NCBI GenBank assembly: GCA_012959995.1
Contig: DUCC01000034.1
Location: 1-64,000 of the forward strand
DNA: 64,000 nt
DNA from: Acidimicrobiia bacterium
GTDB taxonomy: Bacteria > Actinomycetota > Acidimicrobiia > Acidimicrobiales > MedAcidi-G1
Direction: 5' to 3'
How positions within the stretch are numbered: position 1 is the stretch's first letter; each line of letters begins with the position of its first letter. The position numbers and the translations under genes are program-made. Below the pieces are notes generated by a model. That model saw nothing but the letters and a program-made list of their open reading frames with translations. It did not search any database and was not told where the DNA came from. Shown piece by piece: positions 37,327-46,150 of this stretch.

Positions 37327-37764
37327 ATGGCATTTGATAACACAGTTACCATTGTTGGTAACGTCACGAAAGATCCAGAATTGCGATTCACTGCTGGTGG
37401 AGCGGCTGTGGCAAGCTTTAGTGTGGCCTGGAACCGCAAGGGGCGTGACGAGGAAGACATTGTGTCTTTTTTTGATATTACTTGTTGGAGAAACTTGGCT
37501 GAAAATGTTGCCGAGTCAGTAACTAAGGGCAGCCGAGTGGTTATTTATGGCCGCCTTGACCAACGTTCTTGGGAAAACCAAGAAGGTCAACGACGCTCTA
37601 AGGTTGAAGTTGTCGCCGATGATGTGGCCATTAGTTTGAAATGGGCTACAGCCGAAGTTTCCCGTAATGAATATCGCGGTGACGGTGGTGGCAGCAGCCA
37701 AACTCCTGCCACCTCAAACACCGCCCCAACATCCAACTTTCCTACTGATGAGGAGCCCTTCTAA
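37327..37764 (+). CDS. ssb: Single-stranded DNA-binding protein
   Basis: 145 aa. OB-fold start (NTVTIVGNVTKDPELRFT) and a short Gly/Ser/Pro/Thr tail ending in the acidic tip DEEPF, which binds partner proteins. The usual DDxPF reads EEPF here. Located 15 bases after rpsF; its TAA overlaps the rpsR ATG. Confidence 0.97.
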   Translation: MAFDNTVTIVGNVTKDPELRFTAGGAAVASFSVAWNRKGRDEEDIVSFFDITCWRNLAENVAESVTKGSRVVIYGRLDQRSWENQEGQRRSKVEVVADDVAISLKWATAEVSRNEYRGDGGGSSQTPATSNTAPTSNFPTDEEPF

Positions 37765-38210
37765 TGGCCCGTCCCCCACGTCGAGAAAAAAACCGCGATA
37801 ACGCGCGTCGCTCAAAGAAAAAAATATCTGCGTTAACTATCGCCAAGATTGAATACGTCGATTATAAAGACACTGACTTGCTGCGCAAGTTTGTTTCTGA
37901 TCGATCCAAAATTAAGGCACGTCGAGTAAGCGGTAATGATTCGCGTCAACAACGAGACATTGCTCGGGCAGTAAAAAACTCCCGAGAAATGGCACTAATC
38001 CCTTACGTAAACCGGGTAGCCACGCAACGTCGTGAGCGTCGCCCTGATGACCGCGGTGCACGCTCTTCTGGGCCAGCCCCCACCCCATCTTCGCCGCCAC
38101 CAGGCACCGAAAACGAAGTTGAAGAAGCAGTAACCGAAGTACTCGAAGAAGCTTTGTCAGCAACTATTGAAGTAGTTGACACCACGACCACCGAGGAGGT
38201 AGCGGAATGA
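37764..38210 (+). CDS. rpsR: 30S ribosomal protein S18 with long acidic C-terminal extension
   Basis: The first 80 or so residues are normal bS18 (IEYVDYKDTDLLRKFVSDRSKIKARRVSGN). bS18 is usually about 75-90 aa; here it is 148 aa. The extra part is a Pro/Ser linker (PAPTPSSPPPG) and an acidic Glu/Val/Thr tail. No frameshift is evident, and the tail runs to the normal 4-base overlap with rplI, so the extension appears genuine. Confidence 0.93.
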   Translation: MARPPRREKNRDNARRSKKKISALTIAKIEYVDYKDTDLLRKFVSDRSKIKARRVSGNDSRQQRDIARAVKNSREMALIPYVNRVATQRRERRPDDRGARSSGPAPTPSSPPPGTENEVEEAVTEVLEEALSATIEVVDTTTTEEVAE

Positions 38211-38653
38211 AGGTTTTGTTACGTTCCGACGTTGAAGGGCTCGGCACAACGGGCGCCATTGTTGATGTAGCACGCGGCTATGCCCGCAACTACTTGGTAC
38301 CTGAAGGCTTGGCCGTTCCGGCTACTGCTGGCATGGCGACTCAAGCAGAAGCCATGCAACGCAAGCGTGCCCTTAAGTCGGCGGCTGATCGAGCAGGAGC
38401 AGAAACAGTTGCTGCCTCGCTGGCGGGCCAAACGGTCACTGCCTCGGCGAAAGCTTCCGACACTGGTCACCTCTTTGGTTCTGTAGGAGCCGTAGAAATT
38501 GTTGCGGCACTTGCTTCACAAATTGGGATAGATGTTGATCGCACGCAGATCGCCACTGAAACCATCAAGGATGTAGGCACTCATGAATTCACGGTACAAC
38601 TCCACCCTGAGGTGGCCGTACCGATGAACATTGAGGTAATCCCCGAGGGATAA
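38207..38653 (+). CDS. rplI: 50S ribosomal protein L9
   Basis: 148 aa, bL9: MKVLLRSDVEGLGTTGAIVDVARGYARNYLVP, then the long helix and the C-terminal domain. Overlaps rpsR by 4 bases. A hairpin follows 5 bases after the stop. Confidence 0.97.
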   Translation: MKVLLRSDVEGLGTTGAIVDVARGYARNYLVPEGLAVPATAGMATQAEAMQRKRALKSAADRAGAETVAASLAGQTVTASAKASDTGHLFGSVGAVEIVAALASQIGIDVDRTQIATETIKDVGTHEFTVQLHPEVAVPMNIEVIPEG

Positions 38654-38658
38654 CTCAT

Positions 38659-38687
38659 GGGAGGACCGGTGCTTTTCACCCCCTCCT
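38659..38687 (+). terminator. Hairpin after rplI
   Basis: GGAGG pairs with CCTCC and GGTG with CACC around a CTTTT loop, with a small internal loop. No T-tract follows, so it may be a weak or partial terminator before dnaB. Confidence 0.4.
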
Positions 38688-38701
38688 GCCAGAAGAGTAA
38701 G

Positions 38702-38710
38702 TTGTCCACA
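38702..38710 (+). promoter_or_regulatory. DnaA-box-like site upstream of dnaB
   Basis: TTGTCCACA is identical to two boxes in the putative oriC. It lies in the 179-base gap before the helicase gene, a place where DnaA could act as a transcription factor. One site alone is weak evidence. Confidence 0.35.
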
Positions 38711-38832
38711 AGTCTTTCCCCAGTGGCGCGCGCTAAAAGGGGCGAAATCCACCGGATATCCCCTAGCGATTCACAGGGTGTTTCCTGCAGACTAGAGAGT
38801 GAAGTTCCCCTCTTCCTTTTTGGAGTCTCTCA

Positions 38833-40320
38833 GTGAGTGAACAGTCAGAAAACAATGAAATAAGCGAAGACGAGGCCGCTCCCTTGCCGGCTGATGAAGC
38901 TCCTGACGTGGTAAACGAACCCGACCTCGGGCCATCCCCCTTTGATGAACCGCCACCGATTGAAAAATTCGAAAGACGGCAAGCACCCACAAAAGCATCA
39001 ACCAGAGTGCCTCCCCACAACCTTGATGCAGAAGCCTCACTGTTGGGAGCCATGCTGCTTTCCCGAGATGCAATTGCTGATGCTTTAGAGATTGTCGAAC
39101 CAGCACACTTCTACAAGCCGTCCCATGCGCATATCTTTGACGCCATTTGCACGCTGTATTCTTCCGGAGAACCAGCCGACACGGTGACAGTGGCTGAAAC
39201 CCTTAAACGAGCAGGATTTCTTGACCAAATAGGCGGCGACGGCGTGTTGCTGGAACTTCAAGCAACCACTCCGGCTATTACTGCAGCGGCAAAATATGCT
39301 CGTATTATTCAAGAACACGCTACGTTGCGTGGCCTCATCGGGGCGGCTAATGAGATTGCCGAAATTGGCTACGGGCACCCTGACGATGTCGTCAAAGCGG
39401 TCGACGAAGCAGAAAACCTTGTTTTTCAAGTAGGTCAGGGCCGGGTTACCGACACCATGGCGGTCATTCGCGACTTGCTTGATGCCAACCTGGACCGATT
39501 AGAAGAACTTTTTGAAAGTGGCAACGAAATAACCGGGGTACCCACCGGCTACACCGAATTTGATCACCTTATTTCTGGCTTACAAAAAAACTCCCTAATG
39601 ATTTTAGGTGCTCGCCCCGCTATGGGAAAAACCTCATTTGCTCTTGGCCTCGCCACCCACGTGGCCACCACCGCAAACCTGCCTGCGCTCTACTTCTCGT
39701 TAGAAATGAGCCAGTTAGAACTCAGTCAAAGAATCTTATGTTCAGAAGCTCGAGTGGATTCAAAAAACATACGAAACGGAAAGCTTTCAGAAGATGACTG
39801 GAGCCGGATCAACCATGGGGTTGGCAAACTCTCCGAAGCAAAAATTTGGATTGACGACAACCCAAATACTTCCATTATGGAAATTCGAGCCAAAGCTCGC
39901 CGGCTAAAAAGCCGGGTCGGAGACATCGGGGTCATCGTGGTGGATTACCTCCAACTTATGACCGGACGCTCCACTGCAGAAAACCGGCAAGTTGAAGTGT
40001 CTGAAATTAGCCGTGGTCTTAAAATCTTGGCTCGCGAACTTGAAACCCCAGTGATTGGGCTGTCTCAGCTTTCTCGTGGGTTAGAGGCCCGCCAAGACAA
40101 ACGCCCCATGCTGTCCGACCTCCGCGAGTCTGGATCATTGGAACAAGATGCTGACACCGTGGTATTTATTTATCGCGACGAGGTTTATAACCCAGAGAGC
40201 CCAGATATGGGTACAGCCGAAGTCATTTTGTCAAAACACCGTAACGGCCCTACCGGTACAGTGAGGCTGGCCTTTTTGCCTCACTACACCCGATTTGCCG
40301 ACATGGCTCGTACCCCGTAA
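38833..40320 (+). CDS. dnaB: Replicative DNA helicase DnaB
   Basis: 495 aa from GTG 38833 with TTGGAG eight bases upstream. An acidic N-terminal extension of about 50 residues precedes the N-terminal domain (PPHNLDAEASLLGAMLLS). The RecA-like motor has Walker A ARPAMGKTSFALG, Walker B VIVVDYLQLM and SEISRGLKILARE. No intein is present, unlike in some mycobacteria. Confidence 0.97.
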   Translation: MSEQSENNEISEDEAAPLPADEAPDVVNEPDLGPSPFDEPPPIEKFERRQAPTKASTRVPPHNLDAEASLLGAMLLSRDAIADALEIVEPAHFYKPSHAHIFDAICTLYSSGEPADTVTVAETLKRAGFLDQIGGDGVLLELQATTPAITAAAKYARIIQEHATLRGLIGAANEIAEIGYGHPDDVVKAVDEAENLVFQVGQGRVTDTMAVIRDLLDANLDRLEELFESGNEITGVPTGYTEFDHLISGLQKNSLMILGARPAMGKTSFALGLATHVATTANLPALYFSLEMSQLELSQRILCSEARVDSKNIRNGKLSEDDWSRINHGVGKLSEAKIWIDDNPNTSIMEIRAKARRLKSRVGDIGVIVVDYLQLMTGRSTAENRQVEVSEISRGLKILARELETPVIGLSQLSRGLEARQDKRPMLSDLRESGSLEQDADTVVFIYRDEVYNPESPDMGTAEVILSKHRNGPTGTVRLAFLPHYTRFADMARTP

Positions 40321-40322
40321 CC

Positions 40323-40529
40323 ATGTTTTTAGGCGAAGACCTTTTGGGCTGGCTTCTGCTGGCCTTGGGGGCATCCATGATGGTGGGCAACGGCCTGGCC
40401 TTAATCCGGCCCCCAGAAAAACTTGACGAGGGAGACCTTGAAAAAGCGCCACTTTGGCGCAGCGTGCTTTATATCTCACTTGGTTTGATAGCCACCGTGG
40501 CTGCCCTGGGTACACTTTTAGGCAGCTGA
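40323..40529 (+). CDS. Small two-helix membrane protein
   Basis: 68 aa, starting 2 bases after dnaB. Two hydrophobic helices (LLGWLLLALGASMMVGNGLAL and VLYISLGLIATVAALGTLLG) flank a short charged loop. No family recognised. Its tight position argues for a real, co-transcribed gene. Confidence 0.65.
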   Translation: MFLGEDLLGWLLLALGASMMVGNGLALIRPPEKLDEGDLEKAPLWRSVLYISLGLIATVAALGTLLGS

Positions 40530-40607
40530 TAGCAGCGATTGTTGACCAACAGCCTGTTTAGGCGTGGCTTCGGTTACTGTCGCTTAGAAGACGAGGAGAA
40601 GATCACC

Positions 40608-41699
40608 ATGTTGCCAACTGGAATAACGGATGCTTGCGGGCCTGCCCCAAGTGCAATTTGTAAATGGGTATGGAACGCCACCGAAAATGACTCTATGGCC
40701 GAAACAGCGCGATGGTTTGTAGAACGACCGCTCAAAATCATTCTTATTTTGTTGGTGTCAATGATGATCAATCGTGTGGTACGACGCGGCATAGATCGCA
40801 TGGTGTCTCGCCTCATTGAAACGAGAGAAAAAGAACAAGAAGTGGCAGAAGTTGAATCCAACAAAATGTTGGCCGTAATGGGAAACCGAGCCCGGCGCAA
40901 ACTTCAACGCCTCGCCGAACAAGGCGACCGATCACGCCAACGTGCCTTAACCCTCGGGGCCGTATTGAGGGGTATTAGCACCGGGGCGATTTACCTCTTG
41001 GGGATGATGATCGCTTTAGGCGAGTTAGGCATTGACCTCGGCCCACTTATTGCCGGGGCAGGCATCATCGGCCTCGCGGTCGGTTTTGGAGCCCAAGATT
41101 TGGTGGCGAACTTTATTGCCGGCATTTTTGTCATCATCGAAGACCAATACGGGGTAGGTGATTGGATTGACGTTGGCCCTGCTTCAGGAACTGTGGAGCG
41201 GGTCACCTTGCGCACCACAGTGTTACGGGACAGCCACGGCACAGTTTGGGTTATTCCCAACGGGGAGATCCATCGGGTAGGAAACTCCTCACAACTCTGG
41301 GCCAAAACAGTGCTCGACCTTGACGTGGCTTACGACACCGATATTGATTTAGCGGCCACCGTTATCAAACAAACAGCTGATGAACTTTGGGAAGAGCAAC
41401 TTGAAGCAGCCACCATTATTGAAGAACCAGTTATTTCTGGTTTGCAAAGCTTTGGGGCGGATGCCATCACCATTCGCCTCTCGGTAAAAACTGAACCTGG
41501 CGAACAGTGGGCTACTGGCCGTATTTTGCGGGCGCGAATGAAAAAAGCCTTTGATGCGCACAACATTGAAATCCCCTTCCCGCAACGCACAGTATGGATG
41601 CACACTGCTGATGAGCCTGCTCAACCAAGTGCTGCTCCGGAAATTAAAATCCGCACCGACCTCCTTGAGAGCCGATCCGGCGCCGACGCAGAAGATTAA
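40608..41699 (+). CDS. MscS-family mechanosensitive channel
   Basis: 363 aa from ATG 40608 after GAGGAGA. One membrane helix near residues 45-62 precedes a charged cytosolic stretch (about 85-130). Two more helices and the MscS pore signature GLAVGFGAQDLVANFIAGIFVIIEDQYGVGDWI follow, then the beta and alpha/beta cytosolic domains. Releases solutes on hypo-osmotic shock. The helix count is low, as in YnaI/YkuT-like small channels. Confidence 0.92.
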   Translation: MLPTGITDACGPAPSAICKWVWNATENDSMAETARWFVERPLKIILILLVSMMINRVVRRGIDRMVSRLIETREKEQEVAEVESNKMLAVMGNRARRKLQRLAEQGDRSRQRALTLGAVLRGISTGAIYLLGMMIALGELGIDLGPLIAGAGIIGLAVGFGAQDLVANFIAGIFVIIEDQYGVGDWIDVGPASGTVERVTLRTTVLRDSHGTVWVIPNGEIHRVGNSSQLWAKTVLDLDVAYDTDIDLAATVIKQTADELWEEQLEAATIIEEPVISGLQSFGADAITIRLSVKTEPGEQWATGRILRARMKKAFDAHNIEIPFPQRTVWMHTADEPAQPSAAPEIKIRTDLLESRSGADAED

Positions 41700-41719
41700 G
41701 AAATTTAAAGGCGGAAAAA

Positions 41720-43693
41720 ATGGAAAATCTTTGGAACGAACATGATTGTGGTGACGGCGGAGCACTGGCTTGTTGCGCTTATGGCTCTCGATTGTTGGGC
41801 GGCAACCAATCTTTGGTGCTGCACGGCGGAGGAAACACCTCGGTAAAAGCCGATTGGGTAGACATCACCGGCCGCACCATCGATGCCGTTTACGTCAAAG
41901 GTTCAGGGTGGGACCTGGCCAGCATTGAGGTGCCTGGTTTGACCCCGCTGCCCTTAGAGCGGATGAGCGACCTTCTTAGCCTTGACCGGTTAAGCGACGA
42001 AGACATGATGGCTGAAATGTCAACCGCCCGGTTGCGTGCTGATGCCCCACAACCGTCGGTAGAAGCACTACTGCATGCTTTTTTACCTTTCCGTGCTATC
42101 CAGCACAGCCACGCTGACGTTATTTTGAGTTTGACCAACGTTGACGAAGGGGCCGACACGGTGGCTGAGGTTTATGGCGACGCCGTAGTGACCGTGCCCT
42201 ATGTGATGCCGGGGTTTGATTTAGCAAAAGCAGTGCAAGAAGCGTGGGCCGAACAAGCTCATCCCGGAACCATCGGCATGGTGCTTTTGCATCACGGGCT
42301 TTTTACTTTTGCCGAAACAACCCGCCAAGCGTACGGTCGACACGTTGACCTGATTGGGCGAGCCGAAACGTATTTGGCCGGTCTTCCTGGGGGCCAACAA
42401 GAAGCTCCAGCACCGAGCGAACAAGCCGAAATAGTACTTACTGAGTTAGCGGACTTGCGGCGGGCTATTTCTGAGACTGCGGGTTCACCCATGATCATGC
42501 ATCGCCAAACCAGCCCAGAGATTCAACGGTTCGTGAATCGCCCCGATGTTGCCGACTTGGCTACCCGCGGCCCATTAACCCCCGACCACATCATTCGCAC
42601 TAAACGGGTTCCTTTAGTTGGTCGTGACGTAAACCAGTTCGCTGAGGATTATCGCGAATATTTCGCACAACACCATGGAAACGTTTCTCAAGAACTCACC
42701 ATGTTGGACCCCGCCCCACGAGTGGTGCTGGACCCTGAATTAGGCCTGATGACTATCGGAGCAACGGCAAAAGATGCCGCAATCGCTTCTGATATTTACC
42801 ACCACACCATGCCAGTGTTGGAGTGCCTTGAGGACCAGCGCAGCGGTTACGTGGCGTTAGAAGAAGCAGACCTTTTTTCTTTAGAATATTGGGATCTTGA
42901 GCAGGCGAAACTTCGTTTGGCGGGCCCCCGTAAAGAATTTGCTGGCCAGGTAGCGCTGGTAACTGGAGCCGCCTCGGGTATTGGCCGAGCATGTGCCGCG
43001 GAACTCTTGGATCGCGGGGCCGCGGTTATCGGGTTGGACATTGACCCACAAGTCACCACAACATTTTCTGGCTCTTCATGGTTGGGGTGCCCTACAGATG
43101 TTGGCGACGAAGAAGCGCAAAAAGCTGCTTTACGAACCGGAGTTGAACAATTTGGCGGGCTCGACATGGTGGTTATTGGTGCCGGAGTATTCCCCCAAAG
43201 TGCGTTAATCGCTGACATGGATGCGGGCTCTTGGCAAAAAGCAATGGACATCAACGTCACTTCTGTGGCCCGACTTTTTCACCATGTTGCCCCGTTGCTT
43301 GCGCTTTCACCAGTGGGTGGCCGAGTGGTGGTTATTGCTTCTCGTAATGCTTTGGCCCCCGGCAAAAGCGCGGCAGCCTATTCGGCCTCAAAGGCGGCGT
43401 TAACGCAGTTATCTCGGGTAGCAGCTTTTGAGTGGGCCGAGCATGGGGTGCGGGTCAACGTGGTGCATCCCGACAATGTGTTTGATACCGGCCTTTGGAC
43501 CGAAGAACTGCTTAAAAAACGGGCAGAGAATTACCAAATGACCGTAGAGGAATACAAGGCCCGCAACCTGTTAAAAATGGAAGTAGGTGCTGGTCACGTA
43601 GCTTCTGTAGTAGCGGAACTTTGCAGTGACCGTTTTGCCGCAACTACGGCGGCTCAAATACCAATCGATGGCGGCAGCGAACGTACTATTTAA
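41720..43693 (+). CDS. Bifunctional class II aldolase / short-chain dehydrogenase (RhaD/RhaE-type fusion)
   Basis: 657 aa. The N-terminal class II aldolase part has GGGNTSVK near residue 38, HSHADVIL near 134 and the metal-site HHGLFTF near 193. From about residue 410 an SDR domain follows, with VTGAASGIGRA and the catalytic YSASKAAL. This fusion is known as rhamnulose-1-phosphate aldolase / lactaldehyde dehydrogenase, but the family also includes members acting on other sugars. No rhamnose isomerase or kinase is in view, so the substrate is uncertain. Confidence 0.88.
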   Translation: MENLWNEHDCGDGGALACCAYGSRLLGGNQSLVLHGGGNTSVKADWVDITGRTIDAVYVKGSGWDLASIEVPGLTPLPLERMSDLLSLDRLSDEDMMAEMSTARLRADAPQPSVEALLHAFLPFRAIQHSHADVILSLTNVDEGADTVAEVYGDAVVTVPYVMPGFDLAKAVQEAWAEQAHPGTIGMVLLHHGLFTFAETTRQAYGRHVDLIGRAETYLAGLPGGQQEAPAPSEQAEIVLTELADLRRAISETAGSPMIMHRQTSPEIQRFVNRPDVADLATRGPLTPDHIIRTKRVPLVGRDVNQFAEDYREYFAQHHGNVSQELTMLDPAPRVVLDPELGLMTIGATAKDAAIASDIYHHTMPVLECLEDQRSGYVALEEADLFSLEYWDLEQAKLRLAGPRKEFAGQVALVTGAASGIGRACAAELLDRGAAVIGLDIDPQVTTTFSGSSWLGCPTDVGDEEAQKAALRTGVEQFGGLDMVVIGAGVFPQSALIADMDAGSWQKAMDINVTSVARLFHHVAPLLALSPVGGRVVVIASRNALAPGKSAAAYSASKAALTQLSRVAAFEWAEHGVRVNVVHPDNVFDTGLWTEELLKKRAENYQMTVEEYKARNLLKMEVGAGHVASVVAELCSDRFAATTAAQIPIDGGSERTI

Positions 43694-43910
43694 TTGTGGT
43701 GAGGTTTCCTTGCTATTTCCTCTTTTTGTACTAGGTTCTAAGAACTAGCCACTTGGCTAACTAAATGTTTGGCTTTCAACATTACGAGATCAAAGCGAAG
43801 CGACATCATTAAGTAGATAACTTCATCGCCGGAGTGGACTAGCGCCCGAAAATAAGTCAGACTCTTCAGCGTTGTAATATTCAAACGAGAAAGAAAAAAA
43901 GGGGGGAAAG
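43694..43910. promoter_or_regulatory. Intergenic region upstream of the peptide ABC operon
   Basis: 217 bases with no convincing gene. It contains a near-palindrome at 43731-43748 (CTAGGTTCTAAGAACTAG) and TAGCC/GGCTA arms at about 43745-43758. These could be an operator or a terminator for the aldolase gene. A short minus-strand frame here lacks any family signal. Confidence 0.4.
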
Positions 43911-45065
43911 TTGAATACACCAGTAACTACTGAGAGCGTAGAATTCTCAACGAACACAAATAGCGCCCCTCTTCTTCAAGTAACCGACCTTCATACGTCA
44001 TTTAGTATTAAGGCCGGTGAAGTAAAAGCAGTCCGTGGCGTAAGTTTTTCACTTGACCAAGGAAAAACCCTTGGTGTGGTGGGGGAAAGCGGCTCTGGTA
44101 AAACAGTTTTAGCCCGTTCCATTATGCGGCTTAACCTGGGTGGCAACGTAAATACCACCGGTCAAGCAGTCTTCGAAGGAAAAGAATTGTTCGGCTGTTC
44201 CATGCGGGAAATGCAAAACCTGTGGGGTAATGAAATGGCCATGGTGTTTCAAGACCCCATGACCTCATTGAACCCTTTGGTGAAAGTCGGCCGCCAAGTC
44301 ACCGAACATGTTCGCCAGCATCTAGGTGCTTCTCGGTCGGAAGCTAAATCATTGGCTATTGATCTTTTGAAAGAGGTTCGGATCCCCGAGCCAGAAAGTC
44401 GCCTCAACGCTTACCCGCACGAACTTAGTGGAGGCATGCGTCAACGTATTTGCATCGCCATTGCTTTGGCCTGCGAACCGACCCTTCTTTTTGCTGATGA
44501 ACCAACCACTGCTTTAGATGTAACGGTCCAGCATCAAATTTTGAATCTGTTGAACCGGGAACAACAAGAGCGTCATATGGCCATGATTCTCATTACCCAC
44601 GATCTCGGCGTAGTGGCGGGACGCACCGACGAAACCATGGTTATGTATGCCGGTAACGTGGTCGAACAGGCGCCAACCAGTTCGTTGTTTGCCGACATGC
44701 GACACCCTTACACCGAAGCATTATTGCGGTCTATTCCTCGCACAACCCAGCGTAGCCATACTCGTTTAGCCGCTATTGCCGGCCGCCCACCAGACCTTAT
44801 TAAACCACCAAGTGGTTGTGCGTTTAGCCCTCGTTGCCCCTACGTGCAAGAAAAATGTCGCCAAGAAGCGCCACCGCTGCAAACAACCGACGATCCAGCC
44901 CACAAATCAGCATGCTGGTTCCCTGTAGGTACACCAGAGAACAAAGAGGCTTTTGCTAGAAATTTGGCCGCTAAATTACCGCAAACTTTGTCAGTAGCAG
45001 AAGGGTCAATGGTCGACACTAATCAACTACTTGATCAAGCGGCGACCGCCGAGGAGAACAACTAA
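43911..45065 (+). CDS. Peptide ABC transporter ATP-binding protein, DppD-like
   Basis: 384 aa from TTG 43911 with GGGGGGA just upstream. Walker A GESGSGKT, signature LSGGMRQRI and Walker [13 protein letters not shown] are intact, and the C-terminal CxFxPRCPYVxExC oligopeptide-ABC motif is present. One of two ATPases energising an oligopeptide/dipeptide importer. First gene of the operon; overlaps the next by one base. Confidence 0.93.
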   Translation: MNTPVTTESVEFSTNTNSAPLLQVTDLHTSFSIKAGEVKAVRGVSFSLDQGKTLGVVGESGSGKTVLARSIMRLNLGGNVNTTGQAVFEGKELFGCSMREMQNLWGNEMAMVFQDPMTSLNPLVKVGRQVTEHVRQHLGASRSEAKSLAIDLLKEVRIPEPESRLNAYPHELSGGMRQRICIAIALACEPTLLFADEPTTALDVTVQHQILNLLNREQQERHMAMILITHDLGVVAGRTDETMVMYAGNVVEQAPTSSLFADMRHPYTEALLRSIPRTTQRSHTRLAAIAGRPPDLIKPPSGCAFSPRCPYVQEKCRQEAPPLQTTDDPAHKSACWFPVGTPENKEAFARNLAAKLPQTLSVAEGSMVDTNQLLDQAATAEENN

Positions 45066-46102
45066 TGGCCGGCAGCGGAAAAGCCCACCTGAGACCCGAA
45101 GGCGAAGCGCTGATCAGCATTGAAGATTTAGTAGTGGAATACCCGGTAGCTGGTGGCAACACCGTAAAGGCGGTAAGTGGCATCAGTTTTGATATCAAAC
45201 GAGGCGAAACCCTTGGTTTGGTCGGTGAGTCAGGGTGCGGTAAATCCACCACAGGACGAGCCATAATTCAACTTCCTAACCCCACCTCGGGCGCTGTGTA
45301 CTACAACTTGGTGGATCTCACTGAATTGTCAACAGAAGCTATGCGTCGCCGCCGCACTGACCTGCAAATGATTTTTCAAGATCCCATTAGCTCACTTAAT
45401 CCACGTCGAGAAGTAGGCGAAATTGTTGCTGAGCCGCTAAACGTTTGGGGCCCCCAAGACAAAGCAAAGCAAAAAGCTTTGGTTGATGAAATGCTCAACG
45501 CAGTAGGAATCGACCCCGACGTAGCCCGTAACAAACGACCGCATGAATTTTCAGGCGGCCAGTGTCAGCGCATCTCTATTGCTCGCAGCCTGGTTTTAGA
45601 ACCCGAAGTGCTTATTTGCGATGAACCGGTAAGTGCGCTTGATGTCAGTGTGCAAGCCCAAATTTTGAACCTACTCGAAGATTTAAAAAAGAAATACAAC
45701 CTGACACTGGTCTTCATTGCCCACGACCTTGCCGTGGTTAAAAACATTAGTGACCGGGTGGCTGTCATGTATCTCGGAAAAATCTGTGAAGTCGCCGGGT
45801 CTGACGAGCTTTATGACCATCCGTCACACCCCTACACCCGTTTATTGTTGGACTCTTGCCCAGAGCCTGACCCCGCGGTTGCTCTTGATAAATCGGATGG
45901 CGGTAGTGGAGAGCTTCCTTCACCCATTAACCCACCGTCCGGTTGCCGCTTTCGCACTCGTTGCCCGTTTGCCGACGAAATTTGCTCGGCCGAAGAACCA
46001 CAGATGAAAGAGGTCAGACAAAACCATTTCGTGGCCTGTCACCACCCACTTTCTCAGCAAGCGGATACCCCGATTGCTGTTCTGGTAACGGCGAGTGTCT
46101 GA
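45065..46102 (+). CDS. Peptide ABC transporter ATP-binding protein, DppF-like
   Basis: 345 aa. Walker [14 protein letters not shown], signature [13 protein letters not shown], Walker [12 protein letters not shown], and the C-terminal [14 protein letters not shown] motif. Second ATPase of the importer. Starts by TAATG overlap with its neighbour. Confidence 0.93.
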   Translation: MAGSGKAHLRPEGEALISIEDLVVEYPVAGGNTVKAVSGISFDIKRGETLGLVGESGCGKSTTGRAIIQLPNPTSGAVYYNLVDLTELSTEAMRRRRTDLQMIFQDPISSLNPRREVGEIVAEPLNVWGPQDKAKQKALVDEMLNAVGIDPDVARNKRPHEFSGGQCQRISIARSLVLEPEVLICDEPVSALDVSVQAQILNLLEDLKKKYNLTLVFIAHDLAVVKNISDRVAVMYLGKICEVAGSDELYDHPSHPYTRLLLDSCPEPDPAVALDKSDGGSGELPSPINPPSGCRFRTRCPFADEICSAEEPQMKEVRQNHFVACHHPLSQQADTPIAVLVTASV

Positions 46103-46150
46103 TGTATCAACTATGTTCTCTAAATAAACCAACCCATGGAGGGGAAAGCA

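Noticed and set aside
43738-43920. 60-residue minus-strand frame before the ABC operon
   Set aside because: No ribosome-binding site, no family signal and it overlaps the likely promoter region.
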